From: Chaetorhynchus papuensis
Taxonomy: Eukaryota > Chordata > Aves > Passeriformes > Rhipiduridae
DNA: 64,000 nucleotides
Reading direction: 5' to 3'
Assembly: GCA_013396525.1 (NCBI GenBank)
Contig: VWYX01000217.1
Location: 980,528 to 1,044,527 of the forward strand
Positions 27,401 through 42,400 of the stretch are shown one piece after another; within the stretch, counting starts at the first letter, position 1; each line of letters opens with the position of its first letter. Below the pieces are notes generated by a model. The model saw only the letters and a list, made by a program, of their open reading frames with translations. It was not told the origin of the DNA and ran no database searches. The translations under genes and the position numbers were made by a program.

Positions 27401-30400
27401 CCATCTCTTGGGATGGACCATGTCATCTCTTCCAGGAGCCTGTGCTGCTCCCCTGTGAGAAGGAGGGAATGCCAGGGGGAGGAAATGGCCATGCTGCTCT
27501 GGTAATGTTTGCAACAGAGGACAAAACACCTCTGGTCAAGTGGCATGGTGTATCTGAGACAGAGCCATCATCCACAAGCACCATCAGTCACACAGCACTC
27601 CACCTCACAGGATTAGATGTCACCCTCTGCATCTGTCTCCCCCTTCCCCAGAGTCACTTTGGCTGTTTCATTCCTTCAATCCCATCATAGTCCACGGCTC
27701 CTGCTCTCAAGGAGTGAGAAAAAAGCAATTTAACTCAGTCAGGACTGGCCTTGCTGAGTCCTGTCCTGGTGACTGTCCCATCAGTTACACCGTCTGTCCC
27801 CTCTCTCGTGCCAGTACTCTTTCCTTTCCAGTCACCCACAAGCTGTGTCCAACTTCGAAAGAAGAATAAGTGTGGGGGTTCTCATCCAGAAATACCATTT
27901 TTAGAAGAAGCCTTGGAAACATAAACCTCAAAACCCCCTACATCTGAAGCACAAAAAGAGGATTATCTATCAGCAGCTCGTACTGTGCAAATCTTTCCAC
28001 TTGGCATCGAACGAGCTCAGTTTTTATTCTGTCACAAACGAGCACTAAAAATACACTGACTTCAAGTGAACTTCCGGAGTTTTGTTCCCAGTAAGAAATG
28101 AAGATATACTGTCAAGGAGCGAGGCTGCCAGGTAGGAGGTCCTTCTGCTGTTCCCTGCTCGTGTACACAGTGTTCCTCTCTCTGCCTCCTTCCTTGTACA
28201 GGCACTACAGGAGGGTGACAGCCTCACTGCGTTGCTGTATTGGTAGTGATGGAGGGAAATCGCCTTTGGAAATGGCTGGCATTAAAGCGAAGCGGCAGCT
28301 CGCACTCCTCACAGAGATGTTTTTGAGCAGAGAAGGAACTAAGGCACACTCCCAGAGTCAGCAGATCCCTGCCCATTTCATGTGACAGGCTTATCTGTTC
28401 ACCTTTCACAACCAAGATATAGGTCAGGAGACCAAGAGCATGAAATGGAGCACATGTAATGCCTGGTGGAGGGGCTGCCAGCACACCTGGGAGGCACACA
28501 GGACTGTGACAGGGGTGCTGGAGGAACCAACAGGGCAAAATCCCCTTGAGGTGCCATGGCACTGTTGAGCCCTGTAAGCCAGGAGGAAGGAAGGTAAACT
28601 TGCACAGCCACATATTACTTCTTTTGTGTCCCCAAGGTCCTATTCAAAAGCTACATGTCAGTTAAAGAATATTTACACTGAAGTCCTTGAGAAACAATTT
28701 TATAGTTTTTGAGCTTTTCCTCCACTCTTTCATTTATACTCACTTTCTTCTGTTTCATTCATGGTTCCTCTTTGCTGCAGCCAGTTCTCCTTTACACTGA
28801 ACTGGTGGAAAAAGGTTTTGTTCTGTGAGGGAGTGGAAAAGAAAGAAAGAAAAAGAAAAAGAAGACAACAGTGATTTTTTGCATCCCTGCTGTTTACAAA
28901 GCAATAATTCACAGAATACAGCATTCAACCCATATGTCTGGCCAAAAGGTTTCTGTATAGGAAGTACACCCACCCTTTCTTGGAGCAGTAAACTGGGAGT
29001 TGCCTTACTAAATAATGGCCAAGGTGGGGATTTTGGAGGAAGTAGGACATGCCAAGGCTAAGCAGCCTGCTCAATTCAAGGTTTTCTGTAGTCATGTTCA
29101 GAGCCCATTTCTTATACATTTATTCTTACAGACATCTCCTATGTACCAGTCAGCCTATTTAGCAATTTCACTACAATCTCATGTTCTGCCTTCCACATTT
29201 TTGCACTAACATTTTAATCTTATTACACACTTCAGCTTCAGTCCAGTAAAATTGACGAGCACAGCAATTCACCTCTGAGCAGTTTGTACGCCAACTTTCT
29301 TTCCTCCAATTCTCCCTCCAATTAAATAGACAGATTCATGTTCCTCTCTTTTTGTCTGTCCCTGTCACAACAAATCCGCCCTTTGCTCTGTTTACTTGAC
29401 ATAGAAACCAGGCCTATGTTCAGCCTGGTTTGCCCAGCTTGCTACATCCCTCCAGCTCAGTGGGGACACACTCCCAGGCCTCTCCTGAATTTTGGCATCT
29501 CAAAGCATCTTGTTAAGATGCTAATACTGTCATAGCCACTGCAGGTTAGCTCACACAGCTGATATCCAGGATGCACTCAAAGGAAAAAAAAGTTCCTTAA
29601 GCACCATTGCACGTCTAACCTCACTGATGTGTCCTGTCATGTTTTTGGTCACCAGTCACTTTCAGTTAAGAAGCCAAGAAAAGAGAGGGAAATGGGCAGA
29701 GGGGGAAAAAGTGAGATGGTAAGTTATCTAGCCATCAGCAACAATGAGGTTGGCATTACCTTTCGATGAGGTGAATACTCATCTACAGTGCTGAAACAAA
29801 AAGGAAAATGCCAATTATTCTTTCCAGCCAAAGCTTAGGAAAAGGATGTTTTAGCTATTACAAAGTTTACAACATCAGAAAGTGTTTAACACAAAATGGT
29901 CACTGCAGAAAGGCAGCAGAGGTTCTTCAGGAAAAACTGAAGGCATCTGGCTCAGCCAGAGAACTTTCCTTGGACTTGCATAATTGATGTAGTGAAAAGC
30001 AACGCTGCCAGCCCATGAGCTGTTGGAGCAGGCAAACACAGCAGTCAGGGTCACCCTCAAGGGCATAGCTCCTTCCACTTCCCCAATGGCCAAACCATGG
30101 AAACAACCTCCCTTTGTTGGAAAAACATGCCAATTAAATATCTTTTATAGATACCGTAATTATTAGTAAAATAATAACTCTGCGATTACTATTCCAAGTG
30201 ATTTGCTTCTCAGGACTGCAGAGAGAATGAAGGTACCATCTGAAGTCACAGATTGTTTTGCCAGCTTCTCCACAAACCATTGCTCTGCTTGTAAGTAATC
30301 CCAGATGAAACTGATGGCAGTGAATGTTAAATCACAAGCACTGCCCAACAAACATCAGCAAAAATTGAATAATCTAGCGTTAAAGAAGAGATTATTCGTA

Positions 30401-33400
30401 AAAATGAATATGCCACTTGTATCACTCATCACTTTAGTGAATTACAGAAAGATGGCAAAAAAATAAATTACACTCTGAATAAAAGAAGACTTGATCACAA
30501 ATATAATCAATACTTACTGACGGCGGTGCATCCCAAGTATCTTCTGAAATTCTTTCAGGTCCTTCTCAAGAACGGGATACTCATACACATCATCTAACAC
30601 ATTTCTGTATATAGTCTACAAAATAAAGCAGTATCTGCAAACATCTGACAACTCAAACATAAATCTAAGGCATCATATCATTGGTCTAAGTCAATTCAGG
30701 CACTATCCTACTAGAAAAAGTTTTATCATTATATTTATGTAAAACCTGTAAGCAGAGAATATTCCTGTTTAAATTTCCAGACTGGTCAATGTTCAGCTTG
30801 CCCTTGGAAAAACACTCTCAGTACTCACTGTGTACCAAGTGAGAGGGCAAAATGCTTGTACTCTTTTGTCCACAAGCAGGAAAATTTAAAACACCACTTG
30901 TGGCTATTACATGAAATCTGGGTTAGGTCAGATTCTGAAGCATGACAACACACCACATCATCATCACTTATCCAAAATGACAACAAAGAGGTTCATTAGA
31001 TTAAGACTTTTAAAATGGCAAATATTTTACTTTACCTTTCCTCACATTTGCATGCATTTTAAACTGAGTTGATGTCTCCCACAAACTCCCACAACTCTCC
31101 CTATCTGTAAACTAATACATGAATAAACCTTGCCTCTAATTTTGGGGGAAGACATTGTCATGATTGAAATTCTAGGAAATATGTTCTCTACACTTTTTCC
31201 GAGTCTGCACGTAGAGCCTTCTCCTTCCCTTCTAAGAGGACGAGGATCATACGGCTGAGCTGAGTCACCAGGTTTGCTTTAGCCCCCACATTCACAGACT
31301 TCTGCATGAATGATTTTAGCCTACAACCCTGTGTGTTGGTTTTTCACATTTAACTACAACCATCACTAACATTATTGCTGTTTAACACTGCACACAAGCC
31401 TCCAGGAGAGGAACTGTGAGACAGTGCACAGTCACACACCACCACGGCCAGAAAGCCCTGCATCCAGACAGGGGCAACTCAGTGTGACATAACTGATGCC
31501 TGAAACGAGGCCCCCTTCCAGAACATCAACACACATCTAGAACCAAACAGCAAAAATCCTAGGCTCTCTAAAAAAAAAGGTAGTGTGTCCTACTTAAAAA
31601 ACAAAACAAAACCATAAAAAAAAGGAATCTCAAGACTTTCTCCACCTTTTATTCAATGTTTCATGCCTTTGTCTTGAGTGAGTAACTGAAGAGATGAAAG
31701 ACCCTTAAGAAGATCTCCAGTCACAAAGAGTCCCATCAGGAAAAGTGGAAGATGCTGCAAAGTCTCTTAAAATACTCTTGTCTTTCAACCAGCAGGGAAA
31801 ACAAATGTATTGAAAAAAAATCAGTAACCAGATAGATTTTAGGTTAGCAGCAACAGCACTATTTGCAAATTTGCAAGGGAATTGAAAGAGCTTTTGGAAC
31901 TCCTACAGAAATATCAGAAGAACTTTACTAACAAGTAAGGAACAAAATTTTATTTATCAAAATACATAAAGCTATGCTGCTCTCCACGTGCACTCAGCAA
32001 ACACTGTGGAATAGGATTTCACTCCTCAGTCAAAGTAGCATCTCTCACAGACATCTTAAAACTCTCTGTGTCTATAATCCTCTGGATACCGACTGCAGAC
32101 CCTGTTCTGACAGACATCATTGCTGCATCCAAGGAACCTCCACATCTCTGTAGTTTTATTTCTTACCTTCCTTACTTTTCCCATATTCTAGGGACCACGG
32201 GAGTTCCATAAGTTTCGTATGTTAAAGGAATGCTTTGACTATATTGACAATACAGGATTTCTGTTTAAACTGACTACATCTAAGGCATTTAAAGAAGACA
32301 CATGTAAATCATTTTATATTTTAGATTTCACAGAGAAGAAAGTAAGAATGAAGTAAGTATGAAGTTTTACAGATGTTGCTGTTGGGGCTTTTTAGACACA
32401 GTGTGTAATTAAATGGTGCTGAAATGCATCACAGAAACTGTTTCAATACCTTTAAAAATTGTTTCAAATGCTCATCTTCGTGTAACCAGTCTTTGTAGAG
32501 AGAAGTCCACTGAGACACCAAATGCAAGACCTTTCTTTTCCTGCAGGACACATCAGAGTCGTCTTCTTTCCCTTGATGGTTCTTAGCACAATAGGTGCAG
32601 TAGATTAAGGAACACATAATAAGGTCTCACAGAAACTTTAGAATTACTGGCAAAGACTTTGCAATAATCTCATTAGCTAATGAAAGATTTTTTTCACTGC
32701 ATTGCTCAGTTTTAAATGTTTTATCCTGTCTGGAGCTTTAGGAGTTTCATAACTTTCAGGAATGAAATTCTCAGTAATAGGACTGTCAATTCATCCTCTG
32801 TGACAACAGGAGTTTTTTCCCTCACAGATTAGAGAGGTGGGTCTATAAAAGTAAAATCAATTCAAAAGGAATTATACAATGTTCAGTCATATCTTTTCTG
32901 CAGCGCTGAGAATGAACCTTTGTCCTGCACACGGATGCCAATGTGAATGTCTGTGGGAAGGAGGGCAAAGCATCATTAACAATAACACAAAATCAGGCAA
33001 AAGAAGTCAGTTTCTTTTTTGCCTGCACAAATTACATTATCTGCAGAAGTAACACTATTAAAATGAAATAAAATAAAAAAAACCCTGGAATACTATTTCT
33101 ACCACTGTTCTCTATTAATAAGGCAGAAAGACCAAATGTCACATGATACCCACTTTGTACATTATTCCTGTCCCTTCATGATTCTTTCTTTTTTAAGGTA
33201 AAAAGATGATGTTTTCACCACAAAATTAAAGACTGGGAAAAGATTAAAAAAAAAATTTAAAAAAGGAAGTTCATTTTATAGTCATAAGTTTATTCAAATA
33301 TTGGTCCATAGCTTATGGAAGTCATTGGAAATACATGAAAATAATTCTTTTATCTCATGAGTTAAGACATACATCCTCTATCACATGATAAAAGGAGCAG

Positions 33401-36400
33401 AAACTGCAAAATTCTTTATTTTTTCTCCTTGTGTATTCTGAAATGTGGTATGCACACCTAGGTATCTGATGAATTAACATAACCTGGGAAGGTTTTAACC
33501 CCACTTTAAATTCTACCTTGTCACAGTTATAAAGCTTTATTTATCTTAAAACAAAAACTGACGTAAAATTGCATTGTTGCTATGAGTTAGGCATCTGTTT
33601 CAAAACCACGCATGTAACTTTGATATGAGGCTCAACAATAGATAAAACTATGGGTAAGCATGTGACCCCTGTGAATACAACATTCAATAAAAGGATATTG
33701 CCTCAGAAGTGCCTGGCACAAGTCATCGGTCGTCATGAAAACTGTGTACGTGAGAAGGAAGTCATCCAGGAGAGTTTCTGCAGAGGAAGACAAAAAGAGC
33801 CCAAGGTACAATACATTAATAAGAGCAGTAACTCCTGTTACTGTGCGTGGCAGGAACAGGACCCCCACCCTTAAAAAAAGGTCCAAAGAATATAGAATAC
33901 ATAAATCTTTACATTTCAAAAAGTTAACAATGTGTTGCCACTGCAGAGATTCAACAAGCACATCCTCAGCTCCCAAAGCACCAACAGGCACAAGCACACA
34001 CAAAATAATTCATTAGTTCAGGAATCAGTAAGGAAGAGTCTTTGTAACAAACACTGCCATCCTGGGTTAGCTCAGCTGCACGCAAAGCAGCATTTCCACA
34101 CATTAGCTTGTTCTGGAAATTCATAAGATTCAGATTTTAGTAATAGGAGAGAAAACTAGGATTGCCATGAACTGCGATTAACATCTATGCACAGTAGTTG
34201 AGAACCATGACATAAATATATTCAAATCTTTAGCTGGTTAGTTAGTCTTGTGGGCATCACTGTAAGTGCTGAGATGTTTTCTCTAAGGTTTGTTCAATTG
34301 CATTAATGAAGGTTTTTTTCTCCACCTGTTTTCTATCTGTTACAAAACCAGGCTGAAGGTACTTACTAACAGACCATCCCTACACACTGCAGTTGTAGCA
34401 CCTCAGGTTGTCAGGATGAAGACCTGTTTGGATCTCAGTGTAACTTTTTTATTCCTCATTACCATGTCACACTATTTTTAGGATTTTTCCAAACCTTTAC
34501 TGCACACATCACTGGGCTGAAAGCACTGGGTTTGCTCTTGGATGACAGGGCTCAAGGTAATCTCCTGGTGGTCTTCAAAAACCCAGTGGCAGAATGGAGA
34601 TAAGACCAAGGCAGACTTTTCCTGGAGGTGTGCTACAAAATGATACGGGGCAACCATCAGAAATGGCCACAAAAGAAAATTTGTCTAGATCAAGATACTT
34701 GTTTTTTCCTCCTGTGAGGATGCCCAACCACTGTGACAGGTTACCTGCAGAATCTCCAACACCACTATATTCAGGGCTTGCCTGTGCAAAGCTCTGAGCA
34801 TCCTCATCTTAGTAAACCTGCTTCCAGCATGGGTTGGACCCAACGGTTTCACAGCTCCCTTCCAAATGAAATCATTATAAAATACTTAAACAAATTTGAT
34901 TCCAATTTTAGTAAACTACTCATACATGATACACGGTCTAGGAGTGGATCTGTATTTGGTTCACAGAAAAAAATCTTTTCTTTTATGCAAACAGACAATT
35001 TTATCGGCCTTTTTAGCCACAAAATAAAGATGTTTCAGCTTGTTTTTCTGGTTTTGTTTTGTTTTCCCCAAATGGTAAGATTTCCTCAAGTTTTGAGGGA
35101 TTCCTGTTGACTGTATTTCTTTTAATTTCAGCAAATACTCTGTGTTCCCTTTAACAAGAGAACAACTCGGTTTTTTTCAGATAAGAACAGAAACGTGGAC
35201 AGGGGCTGAACAATAACAGAAATTATTCCAGTTATATGGTAGAGCAAAAATATTTTACCAGTATAACTAGCTGGTACTAGTTAGCCCCAGTTATACTAAG
35301 TTGTGATTTAAGTGGTGGATTTACAACTGCAAAGACTAAGGGCCAAACCATACCTCACATGAGAAAGATAAGGCTGAGCCCTGATTTCTGTACCCGATTT
35401 TCTCACTATTTGTTTGCAATCTGCTCTGGTCCAAGCTAGTGCTTGTGTACTGAGAGCATCTCAGCAGCTTTTCACAGCAAGGCTGCAATTTCACAATAAT
35501 TTAGACCAATTTCCCTTACAGCTGCTTTGGACCTTATCAGTTAATTATTGATCCCATAGCTGCGGTGCACAATGGCAGTGAGGCTTCATCCATACATCAT
35601 TCACAGAGAGATGTCACGTGGCTAAACGTGGATGGATAGCTAATGACATCCCACGCCCTGAGCATGGGATTCAAAATACCTCCAGTGTCTTTTAAAGAAA
35701 TTAAAATAAGTCTATCTAGCTCAATGCATTTAACACTGCTGATCTAGAAAGAGTCCTGATCTAAGGACACATAGGTTAAACCCCTTGCACTCAGAAGCAA
35801 AACAATTAAATTCTTTATTCTACCCAACATTGTTAAAAACGGTGGAAAGTATTATCTCTGCATAAAAAGAGTATTTTGTCTCAGTAAATGAAGACATGGT
35901 GAACAGCTTGTTCTTTGTCTGAAAGGTCATCTATTCGTTCTCTTGCACGTCTTTTGGATGGTACAATGAGGCTATTAAAGTTGGAGGTTTCACAAACATT
36001 TATTTGGAAACAGCTGAGCTTGGAGTCAACAAACACATTTTAGTTTTTATTGAACTATGTGACTGTGCAGTGATTCCTCACAAAGTCAAAGAGACATTTA
36101 CAACAGATTATTTCCCTAATTTCCTGCTCTGTGTAGGTGACACCTGAGTTTCAGCAAAATAATTTCTTTGCCACACACATGGCTTTAAGTCCTAGTTGAA
36201 GCAAAAACTGCAATACTTGTCAATGAACTTCTCTAATTGTTCAAAATAGTGTGAATTTATCATAATAACTGGTGTTTAAAAAACAACTTATAGGTTTGTT
36301 TTTATTACCAGATAATCTGTTTTCCAGATGTCTATCTTCAATTCTCCCAGCATCCCAAAGTGTTGGGATGGAAAGAAAGGCTGGTTTTACTATAATGTCA

Positions 36401-39400
36401 GTGTTTTGCTTTTTTTATTTTCTTAGAATTATGTTACAGACACTACTAATGCAATTCTCTCTCAAAACCAAACCAAAACACAACAAACCAAACAGTGATG
36501 GAAAGTCCGAAACTGTACATTTGTTCAGTTAACTTACAATTTGTTTTAAGCCCTCTGTTCACCTCCCTCTCTCTCCATGTCCTTCCATTCACAGTCTCTG
36601 GTTTCTAACAACCCCATCAAAACAAGGTGTATCACTCAGTCCACTTAAAGTTGCACATATCTATACATAGTGATTTCTTTCATCCCCTAAATGCAGAAGA
36701 AATGCTAAAAAGAAAACTTAATAAATTATGTTTCCCACAGCTTGTGCATAGGCTAAATTTCTTCAAATTACCTCTGAACATGTTTAGAAATTTAAACCCT
36801 AGAGGAATGTTTTGAACAAAAAAAGTCTGGATTATACATGTGGTCCATTAATAGCATCACTCATCCGTTAAATTACTGTAACAAGTAAGCAATGGAAGTG
36901 CTTTTGCAAGATTAAATATCTATTACCATACATCACCTAAAGACTTTACAATAATATTCATATTTTAAAATGCCTCAACTAGCTTGTAGGTATTTCCCTG
37001 AAGTCCTACTGTTCACTGTAACTATCTTCTGTATTTTCTTCCTAAATGCCCTGTAATTTAAACTCATTCCAGAGTGGTTTTTCATGTCATAGCAGGAACA
37101 CAAAACCTGAGGGTGTACAAATACTTCAAAAATAATTTGCTCAAACAAACAACTGCACACTTGTCAGACACTTTTGGATATTAATACAAGTCCGCAAAAA
37201 ATGATTTGCTGGTCTTAATCTACAAAAAGAGAGAAAGGGTAACCATGGGAGGATTTATTCACAGCATATTATTCATTCTGCTACTAATGGCCACTAAGAG
37301 CAGTAAATTTGAATGAGGAAGGGCTGTAAGTGTACAAGTTGGGCTGACAAATGTGAAAAGAAGTCTTTCTGGGTTTTTTTCTGTTTAGTCACATTTGATT
37401 TAAGAGTTAAAAAAGAGCAATTCCAGTCAAACCATTAATAATTTACAGTTCACCATACCCCCACTCAGAATGGCAGTGAAATGCATACCCCTTTTAAAAT
37501 TTTACTCCATGTTCCAGTTTCTGCTTAAATTCATGACAATTTTCCCTATTATTCCTATTTCCTATAGAAAAAGGTTTTTCTAGCATTTGTAGCAAACAGG
37601 GAGAATAAAATGCGCAGTAAGAGTTGGAAAAGATATTGGAAGGAAAATCTTGGTGCAAAAGCCTGTGATGCTATGATATTTTTTTAATTTCTCTTCTTCA
37701 TGAATTTTTTATTTCATCTTTTTCTTCTAGCCATCCATCTATCTTTTTCTTTGTTCCTCACAATGTTCCTTTATTTGGCTAAGCAATTATTACAAAGTCT
37801 GCAGCTAAATTGCAGCTATGGAATATTTCATTTCAAAGACAATTTGAAGCATTTTAAAGCTTCATTAAGACATGCAACAGAACCAGCATGAGTCCCATGG
37901 CCTCCTGTTCTTGCAGCTCTTCGGGGGCAGCCTTAGGCAGTAATCTCACCACACCAATTGTGTGCGAGTTCCATAGGCATAAAAATAATAAAAAAGCAGG
38001 GCCTGTGCTTGTTTGTTATTAAATAATCAATTTGCAGCAGCTTCTGCTGAGACAGTTTCTCCCAGGCTATGAGCCCTCTTCTTCTCCCAAGTGAAATAAA
38101 GCACGGACACAGCTTTACCAGGAGCAGCTAGTACTGCTCGTCCCATTTTCCTGCGATGGACAAGTCCTTCTGCAGGACACATCCAGGGTGGCCGAGGGGA
38201 AGAAAGAGCAGCATACAGAGACCCCCTCACCCATGTGAAACATCTGCTTTCAGCTGGTTGCTGAAGGACCCAGCAACTCATCTCCATGAGAAGCTGCAAC
38301 TGCACGGCGTGTGTAGGGTGATGACAGCCAATAGCAACGATGGTGTATTTGGGGGGAAGGGGAACCTAGGGTCCCAGAGACAGTAAATATTAGATATTTA
38401 AATAAATAAAAGAGATGAAATATCTAGATGAACAACACGTCATATATTCCCACCTCCTTAAACAACAGACAGGATTCCCTGCTGCCTTCCACGTGCCCAC
38501 ATGTACCTCTCTAACAGAAGATGCCTTTTCTCTCTGAGAAGACAACTCTACAAATACCAGCTCAAGGTGATGGTTAATAAATGCCAGGAGAAAAGAATGG
38601 GTTTCCTACATGGGTTTGCACACCAAATCTGATTTTCCAATAGTTTCTTTTCTCCTTTCTCCACCCTCTTCTCTAGGCAGGGTATCAATTACTAAGGCTT
38701 AGGACAGAAATTAATACATATCTGTAGAGAAAAATCATCTGTGACAGATATTTAACAAATCAGGACAGGCAGTACACTTCATGGTGTTGCCATGTCAAAC
38801 ATCTGTACCCTCTTCTCAAACTGGAGCATCTTCTCAAACTACTGCAGTGGAACGAGGCATCAGTGGAGCAGCCTCACATCAATAACTTGTAACATAAACG
38901 TTCAAAGAGACTTAATCTAAAGGAAGTGCCTTTGTCAAATGGAGTAATAGTTAAATTCATTTGATTAAATTAGATGTACTTGAGGACAGCTCTAAGACAC
39001 AAATACCAAAAAAAAGCTATCTCATAGAATGAGTAAAGAAGGAAAAGCAGGGAAACATCCAAGTGTTACAGATAGCTACACATCTCTAACTACCCACCTA
39101 GCAATTTATACACTCACATATTATTTACTGACATGCACGTGCACCAACCAGCATCTTTAGACCCCCACAGCTGAACCAATACTGCATATTTATGTGCATT
39201 ACAAACATGTCCAACAGCTCAGGCTGCATTTAGAATACACCTACTGCCCTACTGCTAATATTAGACACGCTGTCCAGCTAAGCCAGATGTAATTATTCCT
39301 AATGCCTGAGTCATTAATCCCTTTATACCCACAAGAAGAGATAACTTGACGACAAATTCTAGTTTGTCCTGGTTTTCAGATCACACTACTACATCCTGAA

Positions 39401-42400
39401 TAGATTTTGGTTTGTTACTTCTCAGTGGCTACCAACAAAAAAAAAAAAAAAAAAGAAAAAACAGACAAAGAAAAAAAAGCAGAAAAAATAAGCCAAACAA
39501 CTCCTCCCACTTCTGGTGACAAATTGACTGCTGAGATGACAAGGACCATTCTCTTTTTCATATCAGACTTGACAGAGCAACTTTTCAGACTCTGTTTTTT
39601 CCACTCTGTAGCATTTCTTTTTCCATGTTCTATCCTTTCCATTGCACGCTTATTTAAATACTATGAAAAAAATAAAGCTATGTAAAACAAGGCAACAACA
39701 GGATTTAAAACATCCAATGCATGGAGCTTTTTGCTTATAACTGCATGGCTTACAAAAGGTAAATTCCTCTATACAGAGGAATATAAGCATATAGACTCTA
39801 CATTCCTTTCCTGCAGATTGTATATGTCATGTACATGTCATGTACTGTTACTTGGGAAGAGGGTACTGATAGTGATTTTTTTTAAACTGTAATTTTTTTT
39901 TTGTAATCTTCTTTATTTTTATTTTTTTGGGTTTTTGGTTTTTTTTTTAACTTATCACTGTTCCGAACCCAAATCTCTTTTACTTTGCACTGTACAAATC
40001 CATTGTGAATGGCTGTGCAAGAATTACAGAAAGATTTAAGGGTTTTTCAGACTTGTATTCCACACTAAATCGGATTATAAGAAAATATAGATAAAGCACT
40101 GGAATGCAAGTTTTTTTCCACTTTATGCAAAGCAGTGATTCAGCTTTCTCCAGGATTTGCTGGTAGAGGCTAAAGCTGTATGGAGATTGAAGGAAAAACC
40201 AAACCACAACAACAAAAAAAGAGAAAAAAAAATTGCCTGAATGAACAAGCCACTGGAATTCAGTAACTCATAGGTTAAAACTACTCTTGCCATTGTAGTG
40301 GCAAGCCTTAGTCATGCTACAGAGCATTTGTGGTGTCACTACCCATGTATGAGAGAATTGAACTGAGAGAATGAAAACTCATGCACTGAATTAAAAATGT
40401 GACACTCTAAACTCTCTGCTTTCCAAGCAGAGGAAATCACTAAGTGTCCTTCCTGCTCAACTGAGTTTTCAGAAACGCAACAAATAAAAAGAGGTCATAA
40501 TATCTTCTTCATCCTCAGCATGTTAGAACTTTAGTATAATGCATTGGTCGTCAGCATATAGGAACACCAGCAGCACAAAATACAAGTGGGGGCTTCACGT
40601 GCATTTTTCAAACATCAGTGCAAACTCTGAGGGGTTTTTTGTGTGACAATGAAATCTCTTTGGTGCTTGGGGAGGGGGGATATTTTTGAGAAAGACAAAG
40701 ATGAAGAGAAAAATAAATGTATTTTAGACAACATAGAACGACTTCTAAAATCCTTTAGCTATGCCATTTCCTATTTGTGACTATGGCAAAGATGATAAGA
40801 TGACCATATGGTCAGCTCCTGACATCCCCTTATGTTAATGCACTTACCAGTATTAGCCAGAATTACAAATTTAATAATCATCAACAACTCTGTTCTCATT
40901 TACATTCAATGCATCATCCCTGCCTTGCAGGACCAGACACTTTTCTCTAATGTTTTGTGAGGCTCATCCCCCAGAGTATATTTGGGAAAAAAAGTCAACA
41001 GCTAGACCAGCCGAATCCTTTGGAATTTTTATCCTCCTGTCTGTGACTGAAAACCTGGGATCAATAACACTAATGTACCTTCTGACCTCATAGAACATGC
41101 TGGAAATAATTTTTTAAAAAGAAAATATTCACTGATAGGGTTAGCAACACCATACTGATCAGAAATAGTTAAGATTTGCATCTCTCAAAATCAAGAAAAG
41201 CAACCCTATGAGATGGGGTTACAGCTGGGCAAACAGACAGATGAGCCCTGTGCCTGAGTGAAATGGATGCTGATTACTTACTATTCTATAGGGAATAAAT
41301 ACTTTTTTCTATTTTAAATATTCAGTCACTTAGTTCAAATGAAACAAAATGAGGGCTACAGCAAAGCATTTTCAAGTTTTTTCAGCCTCTTGGTGCTGAA
41401 AGCTCATAGCCTTGATAAATTTTTGTCACACTTCTTCCTCCCTTCTGCAAAACGAGAAAAATTATAACACACCTCAAGGCAGACAATGCTACATGTAGGT
41501 TTCTTGTGTGGTTTAGTTCACATATGCAATGCACTGAAACCTTTCAGCAATGCAAACACAGGTCCTGAGAATTGAGCTGTAATCAGAAAATTGCTTGTTC
41601 TGCAGAAACGGAAAAACGATTTGATGGCAGCCAACTCTTTTCAAAGATAGAAGTTTCTCAGTAATTCCACAACAATTTACTAAAAATGTCAGGATGTCTC
41701 TGAGTACAAACAGTAAATGCAAATTGCTATCTGATCTAGTAAGATATTGCTCATGTCTGAGAGGGTGCTGAGAGCTCCCAGACCTCCCCTGCACTCAGGT
41801 GATGGCAACGGTGCTCAGGACCTTGCAGGATTAGCCCTTAATTCAAAGTCGAATCCTCTAACAGTGCTATGCCACCATGGACACAGCATGAAGCAAAAAA
41901 ATGAAAATGACGTTGAGAAAGAAAGGTCAATGAAAAAAAAAGAACATCGATACATAATTTGCTGCTAATGTATTAAAACAATTATAGTAGTTATGTCACC
42001 TAACCACCGAGGCACCAAGAAATCAATGCACAAAGGAGTAAAGAGCAAGACATTTATTTCTGGCATTAGGTTATTTTTTTAAAACACATAAGGGCAAGAT
42101 ATTTAGCTTGTACAACCACTTTTTTTTATTGGAGCACAAAAGTCAGAACTAGAAATCCTTTCTAAGGTCATCTCCCAGAAATTTCTGGCAGTATTTTAAC
42201 ATCTGCAGAATGAATCAAACACATTCTGTCTGGTAAGGTCAAAGATCCTCCTAAAGTTGCATTCCAGTTGCTGCTATCACATGTATTGGAGCAGTTTCTT
42301 ATTTTGTTGGAGGCATAAAAAGCCCTGAAACCACAGGCAGAGAGCAAATGTCAAACTCGTCCAGCTTTAATGAGACACTAATTTTCCCACATACAAATCT

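Noticed and set aside
32582..33702. Conventional splice alternatives for intron 2: GC donor CTGAG|gcaata with acceptor gctaag|AACCAT
   Set aside because: This join puts exon 3 out of frame and loses the conserved YCAK residues. The AT-AC pair with a perfect U12 branch site fits every constraint.
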